Assembly: GCA_000507305.1 (NCBI GenBank)
Contig: DF239098.1
Coordinates: 257,436 to 321,435 of the forward strand
DNA from: Breviolum minutum Mf 1.05b.01
Taxonomy: Eukaryota; Sar; Dinophyceae; Suessiales; Symbiodiniaceae
Direction: 5' to 3'
Length of the DNA stretch: 64,000 nucleotides
A model generated the notes under the pieces. That model saw only the letters and a program-made list of their open reading frames with translations. It ran no database searches and was not told where the DNA came from. The position numbers and the translations under genes were made by a program. Below, one piece after another: positions 36,055 through 47,957 of the stretch; within the stretch, counting starts at the first letter, position 1, and each line of letters starts with the position of its first letter.

Positions 36055-36360
36055 GTGTGTTTGTGTGTAGTGTACTGTACTGTACTGTAGTGTAGTCTAG
36101 TCTGGTCTAGTCTAGTCTACTGTAGTGTAGGTACGTAGTGTAGTCTAGTCTAGTCTACTGTACTCTAGTCTAGTCTAGTCTAATGTAGTGTAGCGTAGCA
36201 TAGTCTAGTCTAGTGTACAAGGTAGTGCAAGATAGTGTAAGGTACACGTAGTGGAAGGTAGTGTGGTGTGGTGTAGTGTAGTGTTGTGTTGTGTTGCGTT
36301 GCGTTGTGTTGTGTTGCGTTGCGTTGTGTTGTGTGTGTGTGTGTGCGTGCTGCGGGCATG
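36055..36360. repeat. Imperfect CTAGT/GTAGTGTA and GTTGC/GTGTTG tandem repeats
   Basis: Two adjacent imperfect arrays: about 36060-36240 built from variants of TAGTCTAGTC and GTAGTGTAG, and about 36250-36345 built from GTGTTGC and GTGT units, ending in a (GT)n and GCGTGC run. They lie between the 35.6-kb exon and the calpain gene. No coding sense. Confidence 0.85.
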
Positions 36361-36939
36361 CGGGCGTGGGTGCGACGTGCGTGCGTGTGCAAGTGTGTCT
36401 TCCAGGGTTCGACTTCTGTGGACGAAACAGTCCTAAGGTTGCAGAAAGTCTTGGGATGAAATTGGCCACCAGTTGCAAGAAAACCCTTCGCGATGGGCCT
36501 GGAAGGGGGAATTGAAGGCACCAACACCAATTGCAACAATCGTGAAAGCTGTCTATTTTGGCTGCAAGATTACTTGACTGACGTCGTCAAGAGTCGAGAA
36601 CCGGATAAGACAAAGAAAGACTACTCAAAAGGGGTGAACGATACATGCGTCCAGCATCCATCTGCATACTACTCGAATGGAAGAAAAAGTTCCGATCTGC
36701 TGTTTTATCTCAAAGCTGCACTTGAGCCCAAACTGAGCACTACCAATGCGAATTCAATGCTTTTGGAAGTCTATGGCTTGACCAAGAACTCCTCTGTCCC
36801 TCTGCTTGAGTCGGCCAAAATGCAATGTCGCTTTCTTTCCTCAACGCTAGAAGCTACAGTCCAGACTCTAGTCTAGACATCTTGAAGTTTCTTTTCCTGC
36901 CAAACCAGTTTATGGGTTGTGCCAGTTCTGACCATGGGT

Positions 36940-39900
36940 TTAGTGAGGGAGATTCTGTGCATGGGCAAGGGCTTTCGCGGCTGCTTCATTGGGTGGCATA
37001 CCTGAACTGCGGTACTGCTCGAAAAGTGCCTTCACACGGGCTTGCAACGTCGCCTTGTCTTGCGTAGGGGCTGGGGCTGAAACAGGTGCATCAACTGCCT
37101 TGCAGTCCATGGACAACTTGATGGCCATTGCCAACTCATCCTCCACTTCCATCACTTCAGTCTTGATAGTCTTGTCTTCTGCCTTTTGCATTGAAAGTTC
37201 CATGGCTGCCTGCAACATGTCTTCGTTGCTCATTGAGCTTCCTCTTGTGATATTCCGTTGGAGTTCTGGCTTTTCAGCAGGTGCTCTGTCCAGAATGGCT
37301 TGATCAGGTGGAGGTACTGGAGGTGCCGAAATGGGCAAATCCATGTGGAGGCCCTCTCCCCGAAGGGCAAAGTTAGCTGCATCACCCGGAAGACCAACTG
37401 CTTGAATGGCAGTCCCACATCGGATTGCTCCACGTGCGTAGGCAACACCCATCAGAACCTGACGGCTCTTTGGAGGAAGAGCAACCACTGCATCAAAGCT
37501 TTCCCGGGAAGCCACACAACCAATGCTATCGGAGGCATCAACTTGAACAGCTGTCAGGCTGTCGGAGGCATTCTCTGCCACGAAGGACATGCCGGCATCT
37601 TCTTGAAGGAGCCAACACGATACACCTTGTGCCGCTTGTTGAATTGGCCTCTTCTTTCCTCTCTTCCGTGTGCCCAGAATCACTGCAGCTGCAGTATCTG
37701 ACCAATCCAAGGAGACACGCTCCGTTTCGACTGCTTGAACTGAATGCACTGCAACCACAGCTCGCCGAGGTGTAAACTCTTGGGAGAGACCATAGGATGT
37801 GGGCACAATGCGGTAGACATAACCACCCTCCAAAATCATCTCTGAACTCACGTCATCTGTGCGACCACGTTTGACTATCTCTGTGAGCTCATATTGTGTC
37901 TTTCCATCAGACTTGCCAAGCTTGCGCAGGACTGCAAAACCCACATCAATGTTGGTGGCCTTGGCATGTAAAGCCGCCTCCCTGGCAATGTGTTTCTCTT
38001 GCCAAATGCAGATGTCCACTGCAGTTCGTCGGAAGACAGTGACATCAACTCCTTGACCTGGTCCGACACCAGAAGGCAACCAGACTTGGGTCCGGCTCTC
38101 GCACCAACCTTCATGCACTCGGCAAATCTCTACAGCTCCAAAGTACTCCTTGACATCATTGTAATCCATCCAAAAGACAGACATTGGATCCTCCATTTCA
38201 ACATTGGAACTATTCACAACTCCCAAGCGATATTTCAGCTCAGGAGTCCACTTGTCTGAATCCTTTCCCCACGGCCCCTTCCAGGTTCTTGGCGCTCGTT
38301 CTCCCCAAGGATTCCTGACTTTCATCATGCGCAGCAGGCGACCGCCTACTTCGATCTCCCGGGCATCTAAGATCCCATAGGCATGAGGCGCCTGAGAGTT
38401 GAATCATCAAATGGCAAAGCAGTATCGCATTTTTGTATGCATTTATCAGATTTATCATTTATCACTTCTCACTTTTTTTTGAACTTCTTCCGAGAAGCTA
38501 GCCCCATTCAGTCTCCATCTATCATATCTAGACATATCTAGTCTAGATATACTCTCCCTTCTTGTTAATCATTTCGTGCACTTGTCTTGCTCTAGGGAAA
38601 ATTGTTACAGTGTGGGACACGTACTTGAATGCAGGAAAAGAATCATAAGCCTCACAAACCACCCAAAACCGTATTATTGCTTTCTGGCTTGCTGGACTGG
38701 ACAAAACAGCACAAACTGTGGCATGCTGAATCAAATGAATCTCGCCTGGAGTCCCATCTCTTCCACAATGTGATGCTTGGTCTTCTCACAACCTTCTTCA
38801 GTGCAGCCCATACCCATCAAATAACCTGATTCACTTGCTGAGAGAATTTGGGACCACTTCAGGTCGTCATTCTCCATGTCATCATCACTATCCTCCATAT
38901 CTGGAACCTCCATACCCTGCAGTAGCATCATGGTCCGCTCATCTGCAATCTGCTTCCGCCGCTCTTCCCGACGGCGCCGGAGCTCCTTGGGGATATAGAG
39001 CGGCAGTCGCTGTGTGGGGAAACCTGTGAAGAGTGCCAGTGCTTCGCCAAAGGTGCCACCCTTCAGACCAGCCCAGTTGCCAAAAAGTTTGGCGGCAGCC
39101 TTCTCCACGAGGGGCACCCAAAGTTGTCGCCGAGATCCTTGAAGGTAGCAAAGTGTTCCACCACGCGAATAATAGATGGTCCCTCCATCAATGTAACCTT
39201 CAAATATTTGAGAAGTTGGAAGAAGATCATCTATGAGAATTCTTCTCCAGCTGCCAGCATGATGCAGCTGCAGCAGGTAAGCTCCACTTGGATTGAATTC
39301 CTTGGTTTCGAAAAGCTTCTCTACCATCTTTGGGCAGGTTGCTAGGACGCTTAAGGCACCTGCGAACCAGCAGTTGCCCAATCCTCCCTGGCACACATCC
39401 TCTGCACGTGCCTCCCCACGAATCAACTTCCATGGTGAGCCAACCGTTGTGTTGGACATGGAATCGCGCAAGAAATGTGGGCACAGGCGAGGGAGTAGCT
39501 CCTTACAGTTTGGGAGATGACCATACATCAGCTCACATCCTGGACAATGTTCTCCTGGTCGAATCCATTGAGTTGGTCTGGAAAAATAATGCACCTTGAT
39601 GGCATAGTGTGCTGGCTCTCCACAGGTCACGCATTTCACTTTGGCTGCAAAATCAGCTTCTTGCTGTTGAGCTTCCTCCTGAGACTTTGGCAAAGGCGGA
39701 GTTGGTGGAAGCGGCGAACTTGTTTTGCAAGACAAACAAGACCATGTAGCTGCATCTTCTGCACTCAAATAAAGGGACTTAGAAGTTGGAGGGAACTGAG
39801 GATCTACATATTTGTCCCCAGTCTCTTTGCAGAACTGATTGATTTTTTCCACTGCATCCAACTCAATTTGGACATCTTCTGCACGAAACCGCTCAAAGGA

Positions 39901-40386
39901 GACTTCGGTTCTCTCGTCAGGTTCATCTCGATCAAGACGCTCAGCCAACGCACGATCCTCATCTTCGCTGGGCCGTGGTCTCTTAGCTGGAGCCGGATCA
40001 ATCGGATCAATCCCATCGGGCATTGAAAGGCGCAAAGCTTCTGCAAGTTCGGCATCTTCTGCATCAATTTCATCTGCTTGGGTATTTTCACCATCAGCAG
40101 ACATGGTGAGACAATCTAGTAGCTCCTTTGCCTGAAGGAACTCCTCTCCAGGATCTCCTGCTGGTAGTACCAAAGCCTCACCCAGGTCTGTGAAGCCTAG
40201 GGCCTGTAAAATCTGGAGTCCAATTGGTGACAACTTCCCTGTCAACTTGCTCTTAGTCAATGTTCTGTACTTGCCCTCGCCAGGATTTGAAAGCACATTT
40301 GTAAGAATACGTTGCAGAAGGCTGAAGTTCTTCACTGCCTCATCAGCTGACAGGGAGCCACTGGCCTCTTCGATTAAGGCCGACAT
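36940..40386 (-). CDS. Calpain-type cysteine protease with PUB domain and UIMs
   Basis: Two exons, 40386-38746 and 38391-36940, join in phase across a 354-bp GC-AG intron to give about 1030 residues. Order from the N-terminus: a PUB/PUG-like domain (about residues 10-100; KNFSLLQRILTNVLSNPGEG), a ubiquitin-interacting motif (AELAEALRLSM), two CxxC pairs (WSCLSCK, VKCVTC) and further cysteines that may bind zinc, then the calpain core. The catalytic Cys lies in QGGLGNCWFAGALSVLA, the His in PHAYGILDARE and the Asn in RNPWGE, the last two just after the splice junction. The C-terminal half has a calpain-type beta region, then two more UIM-like helices (EDMLQAAMELSM, ELAMAIKLSMD). All three catalytic residues are present, so activity is expected. 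PUB and UIM domains bind p97 and ubiquitin in known proteins, which suggests a link to ubiquitinated substrates; that link is inference. Confidence 0.92.
38392..38745 (-). other. Calpain intron with GC donor, flanked by CAGGCG direct repeat
   Basis: The junction reads CAG|GCGAGATT at the 5' side and CTCTCAG|GCGCCTCAT at the 3' side. Splicing restores the calpain His region (QAPHAYGILD). The hexamer CAGGCG is present at both ends, and a near-copy of CATTTGATTC lies inside each end. Confidence 0.85.
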
Positions 40387-40499
40387 GGCAGGCGAATTCA
40401 GATATCGAATTGTTGAAGATTTACCAGATCTTAAAAATTACCAAGCTAGGAACCTTGCAGTGGTCTATATTATCGTATATGTATCAATGAACTAGTTCT

Positions 40500-41500
40500 A
40501 GGTTCTGGTTCTAACGTGTTCTAACTGATGAAGATGCCATCTTGGCAAAAAAAACAGTAGAGTCTCCTGTGCACTTGTTGGATAATGCCCAAGCGGGTGG
40601 AGCAGAGTTCTACGAGCTTCGTTAGTGACCCAACATGACCCAACTGTATATCTGGTAAAAGGTTGTACCATGCCACTGCGCCGCTTGGGAGAGGCATGGC
40701 CACAGAAAGTCTGGAGTTCTTGGAAGCCCATCTGTGTGAACAAACTACTATAGAAACTATGGAGACCTGCTACAAGCAGATCTTTTCAGCTTGCCCACAC
40801 CACTCTTGAGTGCAAGATCCCTTTTGCTCTGCGATTTTCGCAAGTGCAAGACGCCTGACCAAGCCCTTTTGCAGCTTGGACTTCCCCTGTCAAACTTGTG
40901 CACCAGTTTCGCACACAAGTCTGCAGGAAGCATGCTACACATCCTTTCCTTCCATATCGGTTTACATCGATCCATATCAACATACTTATCTACCTTTAAA
41001 GACAAAACATGACAAAACTTTATAGGGTTCACTGCTGTTGGCCCATCTCATGAAAACAGGCTGGCGACATGATCTGCCTGGAAAAGCCTGCCAGTCTGAG
41101 ATTCCCAAGCAGAGTACTTGCAGCATTGCTTGCCCTCAAGTCTTTCTACCAATCGTTGTCCTATGTTCAGCTGCCACAAGCTCTGTTTGAAGTGCCACAT
41201 TACGCCTGCCAGATTCCTGACAAGTGGGGTAGGCCCCAAGTCTGTAGGACACTAATTGGATATCATGAAACAAGAGTAGTGGATGAGATACACAGATATC
41301 TGCGAGTAATTCTACTTAACTCATCTTAACTCTACGTGGCCCGGTGGCCCTTTCCAGCTTGACAGGAGATCCAGGTGGAGACTGTCAGTTTGAACAATCT
41401 CCACGGCATGATGATATCGGTCCATTGAAATACATTGAATCCTTTGTACAATCGAGCAACCTTGGAGAAGCTGTCCAACAGCTGCTCTTTCTCACCCAAC
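40500..41500. other. Intergenic region between calpain and dynein genes
   Basis: No coding motif found. It must hold the 3' flank of the dynein gene and the 5' flank of the calpain gene, since both run leftwards. Confidence 0.4.
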
Positions 41501-44500
41501 TCAGTCATCTAACTGCAGCAAACAGGCTACACCACGCTTTGTCCAGTACTTCTCTGTGTGCATCTTGGTGATCCTTGGTGGAATGATAAGCTCTAGGCAG
41601 CCGCACTGAAACACACCAGCGAAACAAAGAGCCCTTTCTGGAAGTCTAGAGGGTGTCTGACATTTTTGGACGTGGTTCAACAATCTTAACGCATGGTTCA
41701 GGCCGGGCGGTCGCCTGAAGGTCTGTGTGCTTGTCCAATCTTTTGAAAGGAGCTCAGCTGCCCCTTCGAGTTGAAACAGGAGTACTCTTTGCATCTCTCG
41801 GCATATGTTAATGACTATTGTTCGTATGCAATCGGAAATGCAGATCTATACGACTGATTACAACTACAAGAAGGACTGCAAGCAAGTATCGGCAGCATCA
41901 AGGTCATTACAAAGTTTGTACTGTGACCAGTGGTGGTGAGAGTTCCTTTCCGGCCAGACCTTGGGGGCGATGGAGGACGTCCAGAAAGTTTGAAGCTCCG
42001 ATTGTCGACCACGTTGGAACATGAGATGCAAAAACAGGAGGTGAGCAACTGGAAAAATGGCAGGAAGCAAATCTCCTGTGCAACTCTGACAATGCCTCTT
42101 TGAAAGAAAGAAATCTTACCAAGTTCGGCAAGCCACGTCTTGTACAGAGGTGATGGATATATCGCCTTTCTGTCGGTTGGGTCCTTCAGGGGCAATGACA
42201 CTTCAGAAACTAGTTCCTACTCGTCGGTGACACTCCTTGCACACGTGAATCCCTGAAAACACCTGAACTTGTCTGAAGTCTGAGCTGTAAGATGGTACTT
42301 TGTAGCTTCGGCAGTTGCCAAATTTGGCCAGTCCTTGGCAGCCTCACATGGTGTCAAATGCACTGTAGGAACTGCACCTCAGCGTAAACACCCAAGTACC
42401 CACATGCCGTTGAGCAATCGTATTTCCGGAAGAACATCCCTAGACTACTCCGTCAAGGGCGGATATTGAGAATGGGATGCGGTGCATGCCTGTATAATCC
42501 TATACCAGCCGCCTGTTTGGGGTTTTGGGGGAAGGCTGTCAGCCAGCAGCGACTTCTGCTGGTGGAGGCACGCCCCCTTGCCAGTGGTGTGGGAACCCTA
42601 TTCCATAAGTCTACAGCAAGGCCGCAAGATGATTGTGTTGGCGATGCCATGATGCCGGAAAACATGTCTCTTGTGGGAGTTACAGAAATCTTCGAAATAA
42701 ATCCCTGAAATGGAAACTGCAAGACCCCATTTCAAACAAATGCAACTCCCACAAGGGAGACGTCTTTCTGGCATCATGTGATTCCAAATATCCTCCCTTC
42801 TTCTTTTAAATGTGGGTTCCAGCTCCGCTGATTTGCTTGATCCCCTACATACACTTGTGGCTTTGCGCGGATCCTGCTCCTTCAGGGCCTTGTCCCTAGC
42901 AATAAACGTACTTAGTACTTTATTGAAACTGCGATTTGCAAGGATTTCTTGGTCTTTTGCTCTGGAAAATCCAAACGACATGGCTTCTGTGTGTAGTGGT
43001 CCGAAAAGCCCCTGAAAGAGGATACGTAGCAACAACTTGGCTGGAAAAAGATGTTGCATAACAAGGCCTGAGTGCATGGGGTGAGCAGAAGCTGGCTGAT
43101 ACATGCGGATACATTGGGCAACATATTCTGATCCGCACAGCAGTGTGCAGCCTTGGTGCTGAATAAAACCTTTGGAAGGCTCTCAGCAATGACACCCTCG
43201 GCATCATCCCAACCTCAGGAGACAAATTAGTTTTTGGTGTTTTCTTTTCCGCTGTCAGATCGATGCATGAAACTCAGACTTCATGACTGAGAAAACGTCC
43301 AGGATGCCAACGAGCAGCGTGCACCATCCATGAAGATACCATAAGCAAGGCAGCCGGTTGCCGGTCTGCTGATTTCCGCAGAAGCCTTGAGCACCTTGAA
43401 CACCCAAATAAGCCTCGGTAGCAGCTCCGGTTGAAGAATCACAAGATGAAAAGAAAACTGCTTATGACCAACCGACAATTCTTGAACCAAGGCACGTATC
43501 AATTGGCAATTTGAGCTTGCGAGCATAGTTCTGCAATTGACCCGTGAGGAATGATTGGGTGAAGTAAAATCCTATCAGGACAGCATCGTTTGCAGATTGG
43601 CAAATGCCAAAGCAAAACGCATCAACACAGCTGATCAGTACGGGTAGATATCCTTTCAGGAAGTATATAATCTAGTTAGTTGATGTTGTTGTTGTTGTTG
43701 TAGATACGATTGTGGCTCTTGTTTGTTTGTTTGCTTGTTTGTTTGTTTGTCTGTTTGTTTGTCTGTCTGTCTGTCTGCCTGTTTGTCTGTTTGTCTGTTT
43801 GTCCGTTAGTCTGTTTGTTTGTTTGTTTGTTTGTTTGTCTGTTTGGTTGGTTGGTTGGTTGTTGGTTGGTTGGTTGGTTGGTTGGTTGGTTGTTTCTTTG
43901 TTTGTCCGTTAGTCTGTTTGTTTGTTTGTTTGTTTGTTTGTTTGTTTGTTTGTTTGTTTGTTTGTTTGTCCGTTAGTCTGTTTGTTTGTTTGTTTGTTTG
44001 TTTGCTTGTTTGCTTGTTTGCTTGTTTGCTTGTTTGTTTGTTTGTTGGTCTGTTGACTTTTTGCTTGCTTGCTCGTTTGCTTGCTCGTTTGCTTGCTTGT
44101 TTGCCTTGCTTGTTTGTCTTGTTCGTTGTGTTCGTGCTGTTTGTGTTGTTGTTCTTGTTCTTGTTTCTTGTTCTTGTTGTGGTGGTGGTGGTTATATAGA
44201 AACGCAGCATGCTGATTTTGGTGTCTGCCCAAACAGCACGCCTGACAGCCAGTAGGACTGCGGGGTGCCTTCCTGGAGCCACGTCCGGAAGAAGTCGATT
44301 CCTCAGCTGCTTGCACTTGATAGGTGGTGACATCCCAGTAGCTCACTCGAAGCAAATCTTCTGCAGGAGCATGCTTCTGTAGAGATACCTCAAGACCATT
44401 CAGGACCTAAGGGCCTCTACATGTCACAATTTGCTTTCAAGCGTCGAGCACATAGGTCTGCCACATAAGAGACCAGAGGTTTTAGCGATGGATAGGACAC

Positions 44501-45328
44501 CTCTATCCAGACCTGGAACCACGTAGAATCATAATGTTGTTGCCTGTTAAAATTTTGCACATTCTTCTTGCTCTTTACCATTCCTCTGCCAAGGCACTGA
44601 TGGTGTCTTGTCGGTCAGGATGCCATCAGCTACCTCTTCAAGTTCAGGGCTCATCACCACCAGTCCTAGGCTACTAGGCATGCTCAATTTCAGACAGTAC
44701 AGCCACGATAATCTGCGCACCGAGAAAATGACGTTGAAAGAACGGAAACAAGAGTGCAAAAAAGGTCATGTCGTGAAGTACAAGTAGGTTGGTCACTGCC
44801 ACTAGCAAAGTCTCTCGGAACAACCCACCCGTAGTGTGCGCTGGACGCATAGGTCGGCTTTAGTGCCATGGAGGCTATGCAAAGATTCCCATATCAGCGA
44901 GATTTGTAGTCTTAAAGGTTCTTCTTACAGTAACCTACTATGACCCTTCGACAGGCCAGGGCCAGCAAGTTGGATTAGCCCTGTAAGCTGCCCAGAGCAT
45001 TTTCCGACAAGGAGCCTTTGACTGCTTTGCGCACATCCGTAAGAGTACTTCTGACCTTGACGATGAGCTTGTTGAAGCGGAGCAACTCCTTCAGCGTAGC
45101 AAATCGGCAAATCTGATCTCACAACTCCCTTCTCACAACTTTAGCGTTGAAACACGCGCGGTTTGCTCTATAAATTGAACTTTTGAGTCAGTAGTGTATA
45201 ATCAAACATCTCTTGATTATTGTATCTTTATCTACAATACTATATTTACCATATACCGTATACCTATACCCGTATCGACGGCCCCCCCAATGGTCCCTAC
45301 CATACTCCTCCGTAGTACTAGTAGTTAC

Positions 45329-45373
<45 letters not shown>

Positions 45374-47957
45374 GAGTAGGAGTAGGAGTAGGAGTAGGAG
45401 TAGGAGTCGGAGTAGGAGAAGGAGTGAGTAGGAGTAGGAGTAGGAGTAGGAGTAGAAGTAGGAGTAGAAGTAGCAGCAGCACTACTATTTCTACTTCTTC
45501 TTCTTCTTCTCCTTCTTCTTCTTCTTCGACCACCACCACCCATCCACAGCCCACAAGCCCACAACGGTGGGGGTGATACCATAGCTCGAGGGGTCCAGGC
45601 AACACCGCATATGGAGACCAGCGCATTGATTCGTACCGAAAAACTTCGAATCTTCGAAGCTGACATCCGAAGGACCGGCAGTGCTGAGGTGCAGCCACAA
45701 CACTTGATTCAGCACCGTGTTCATCGATTCATTGTAGTCCACTGGATACATGACATTGGCAGCCTTACGAAGAAACACCCGATGAGAATGGTTGATCCTT
45801 CCCAATGGCAGTGTGCCTAATTACCCTAGAAAGGACAATCGGCAGATTGAAGGTTGCTGCAAAGCTGATATGCATTGATATGCTGTTGTCTCAAGCATTT
45901 CTGTGTACATGGCCTCTGTGTCGAATGGTGGTTTCACATCTTCCAAATACTTGGAAGCCGCCTCTGCACAAAAAAACAGCCGACTGATGAACTCTCTTTC
46001 CGTAAAACAAAGGGGTTCCTAATGGTTCATGGATGTTCAATGATGTTCATGGTACGTTCCGCCATAGAGCCGATGCCTCTGTGATGATCTCATCCTGCGA
46101 GATTCCACCACCACCTGAGGTAAGCTGAAGGAAAAGCATTCGCAGCAAGGTCACAGCAGTGCTAACATCCATCGTCTTACGACGAAATGATTTGTTGCCA
46201 GTGTTCCAGATTGCGATCGCTGAACAAACACCTCCTCCAGTCTTCGGTTGGAGAGAAGCCGCTGTGCCCAGCAGTCGCATTGTCTGCAGGCATGCAAGTG
46301 GTTGTCTCAATGGACCCATGGTGAGCTGATGTGTATCGACTCTCTGCATTGCTATTGCCATATTACTGCCAATCTCAATTTGAAAAAGCAGCCAAAGCCT
46401 CGCTGATCGCAGCCACTAAATTTGCATTGACATGCAGACCAAAAGCCTATGGCCCCGGCTGCAAAAATCGGGATCAAGTTTGCAGAAAGAACTCATGCGG
46501 CCTTGTCCTATCTCTCTTGAACTGATTTGTAGAGTCAAAAATTGTATGAGATTCCATGACCGCCCAAATGCTCCAGATTTATATGTCATGCTGGCAAATG
46601 GACAGAGCAGGAAGCTCATCTAGCCATTCTCTCCAAGTGCCATGCCTCAGGCATTTGATTGATGGGCAGGTTGCGAATGTACCTACACAGCATTTCATGT
46701 ACAAACGCATTTTCCCAACATTTTGTCTCTCGATTGCCCTGCATGGATCCCATGGGCACTCGAGGTATGGATCCAATGTCGTCCCGTAGGACGGCGCGTA
46801 GTACACACCAGAAGGCTGGCAGCAAAATGAATTTTGTAGTTCACAATTTCAGAATGTTTGTTTTCTCTAGGCTTGTTCTGCAAATTCAAAAAAAACTGAT
46901 GAACTTCCATGCGAATTCCACTCGAATTCCTTAAACCTCAATCCTCAACCTTTCCCACTTCGCATGTGCAATACTTCGCCAGCTGCACAGAGAACTTGTA
47001 ATCATCCTTCAAGATTTCCGGGCAGTAGAAGTCCGAAAGCAGGAAGTTGATACATCGCCCTGGAAAGCCGAAGTTGGAGGAAAGAGAGGGTTTTCTCTTC
47101 AACAGGGATCAAGAAAAGATAGGAAGCAAAAGGGGAGGACTCTCAACCGTGGACCAGTCAACTGTATACATCACCGGGTGCCAAGCTATCGTGTACATCT
47201 GTAACTCGTCCACCATAGTTTGCCTGCGGTGGTTTGAGCAGGTGCGCACATGCGAAACTGAAGCATCAAAACAAGCTAGAGACGCCTGTGCGTCTACGTC
47301 TATAAAGGTGCAACAATGCTAAGAAATACATGGCGTTTGCCAAAAATGGAAGATCTGTGTGAACAAACTGTTGAAGACTACTACATTGAAGGCACATTGT
47401 TGGATGCCTGAGGTGTTTGTGGCAAGGTATGCGCGGGGTGGCACGGAGGGGCGTGAATAGGAACAGTGAGTCAGTTTCGTTCAAGAACTCTGTCTGATGA
47501 AAGCTGCAAAAAGGCCTCTGCTGCGGTGTATCTCAATGCAGCATATGGCACCGTGTCATTTTCTTCCAGAAACATCCTTGCAAAGGTGAAAAGTTGAAAA
47601 GCCAACAATGAGAACCGATAAGAAAACAGGAAATCTGCTTGGGGTCTGATATCTTGTCAATATCTGGTCAAGATCGCAAGTATCTGGGCGTCCTCAATTG
47701 CATCATGCAGATTTGTCTGTCCGGCTCAGAGAACTGGTACCTGGCCAGGCAATCCACAGCCAGACACTCACTCCACCCTGACTGTTGCAGGAAAACTCTC
47801 CATCCGTGCAACACTCGCAGTGTTGACACTACGGCACTCAACTCGGAATGCACAGCAAGGATGGTGGCTAGTCGAAAAAGTTGAAACAGGGATTCATACA
47901 ACGTACATGTCAGAGAGACGGAATGTTCCAGCCCAAAGGACCATATGTGCAACGCTC
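41501..47957 (-). CDS. Dynein block 5: C-terminal domain to the stop codon
   Basis: Exons: 47957-47920, 47740-47693, 47576-47516, 47223-47197, 47059-46989, 46815-46760, 46682-46646, 46446-46399, 46283-46232, 46114-46056, 45961-45914, 45763-45704, 45088-45016, 44665-44579, 44500-44446, 44301-44242, 43571-43495, 43394-43319, 43213-43160, 43067 to about 43042, 42183-42137, 41959-41891, 41573-41501. Peptides: CTYGPLGWNIP, YQFSEPDRQICMMQL, PYAALRYTAAEANYGG, LLSDFYCPEILKDDYKFS, SGVYYAPSYGTTLDPYLE, YIRNLPINQMPE, AFGLHVNANL, YPVDYNESMNTVLNQ, LLRFNKLIVKV, LVVMSPELEEVADGI, SYPSLKPLVSYVADL, FFRTWLQEGTPQSYWLS, TQSFLTGQLQNYARK, AYGIFMDGAR, WDDAEGVIAESLPKVLF, KGTLTTTGHSTNF and KYWTKRGVACLLQLDD. The piece for DWD before RCINF and the join after PIDT are unresolved. 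Confidence 0.88.

Noticed and set aside
36170-36539. His/Thr-rich minus-strand frames
   Set aside because: Translations of the GTGTTGC repeat array.
36493-36876. 127-codon plus-strand frame
   Set aside because: No recognisable motif, opposite to the gene array, and next to repeats; chance open frame is likely.
43710-44355. Long Cys/Leu/Phe/Val and Lys/Gln/Thr-rich frames on both strands
   Set aside because: They are translations of the (TTTG)n repeat, which lies in a dynein intron.
45213-45698. Ser/Arg-like and Thr/Pro-like frames
   Set aside because: Produced by the TAG/GAGTAG/CTT compound repeat in a dynein intron.
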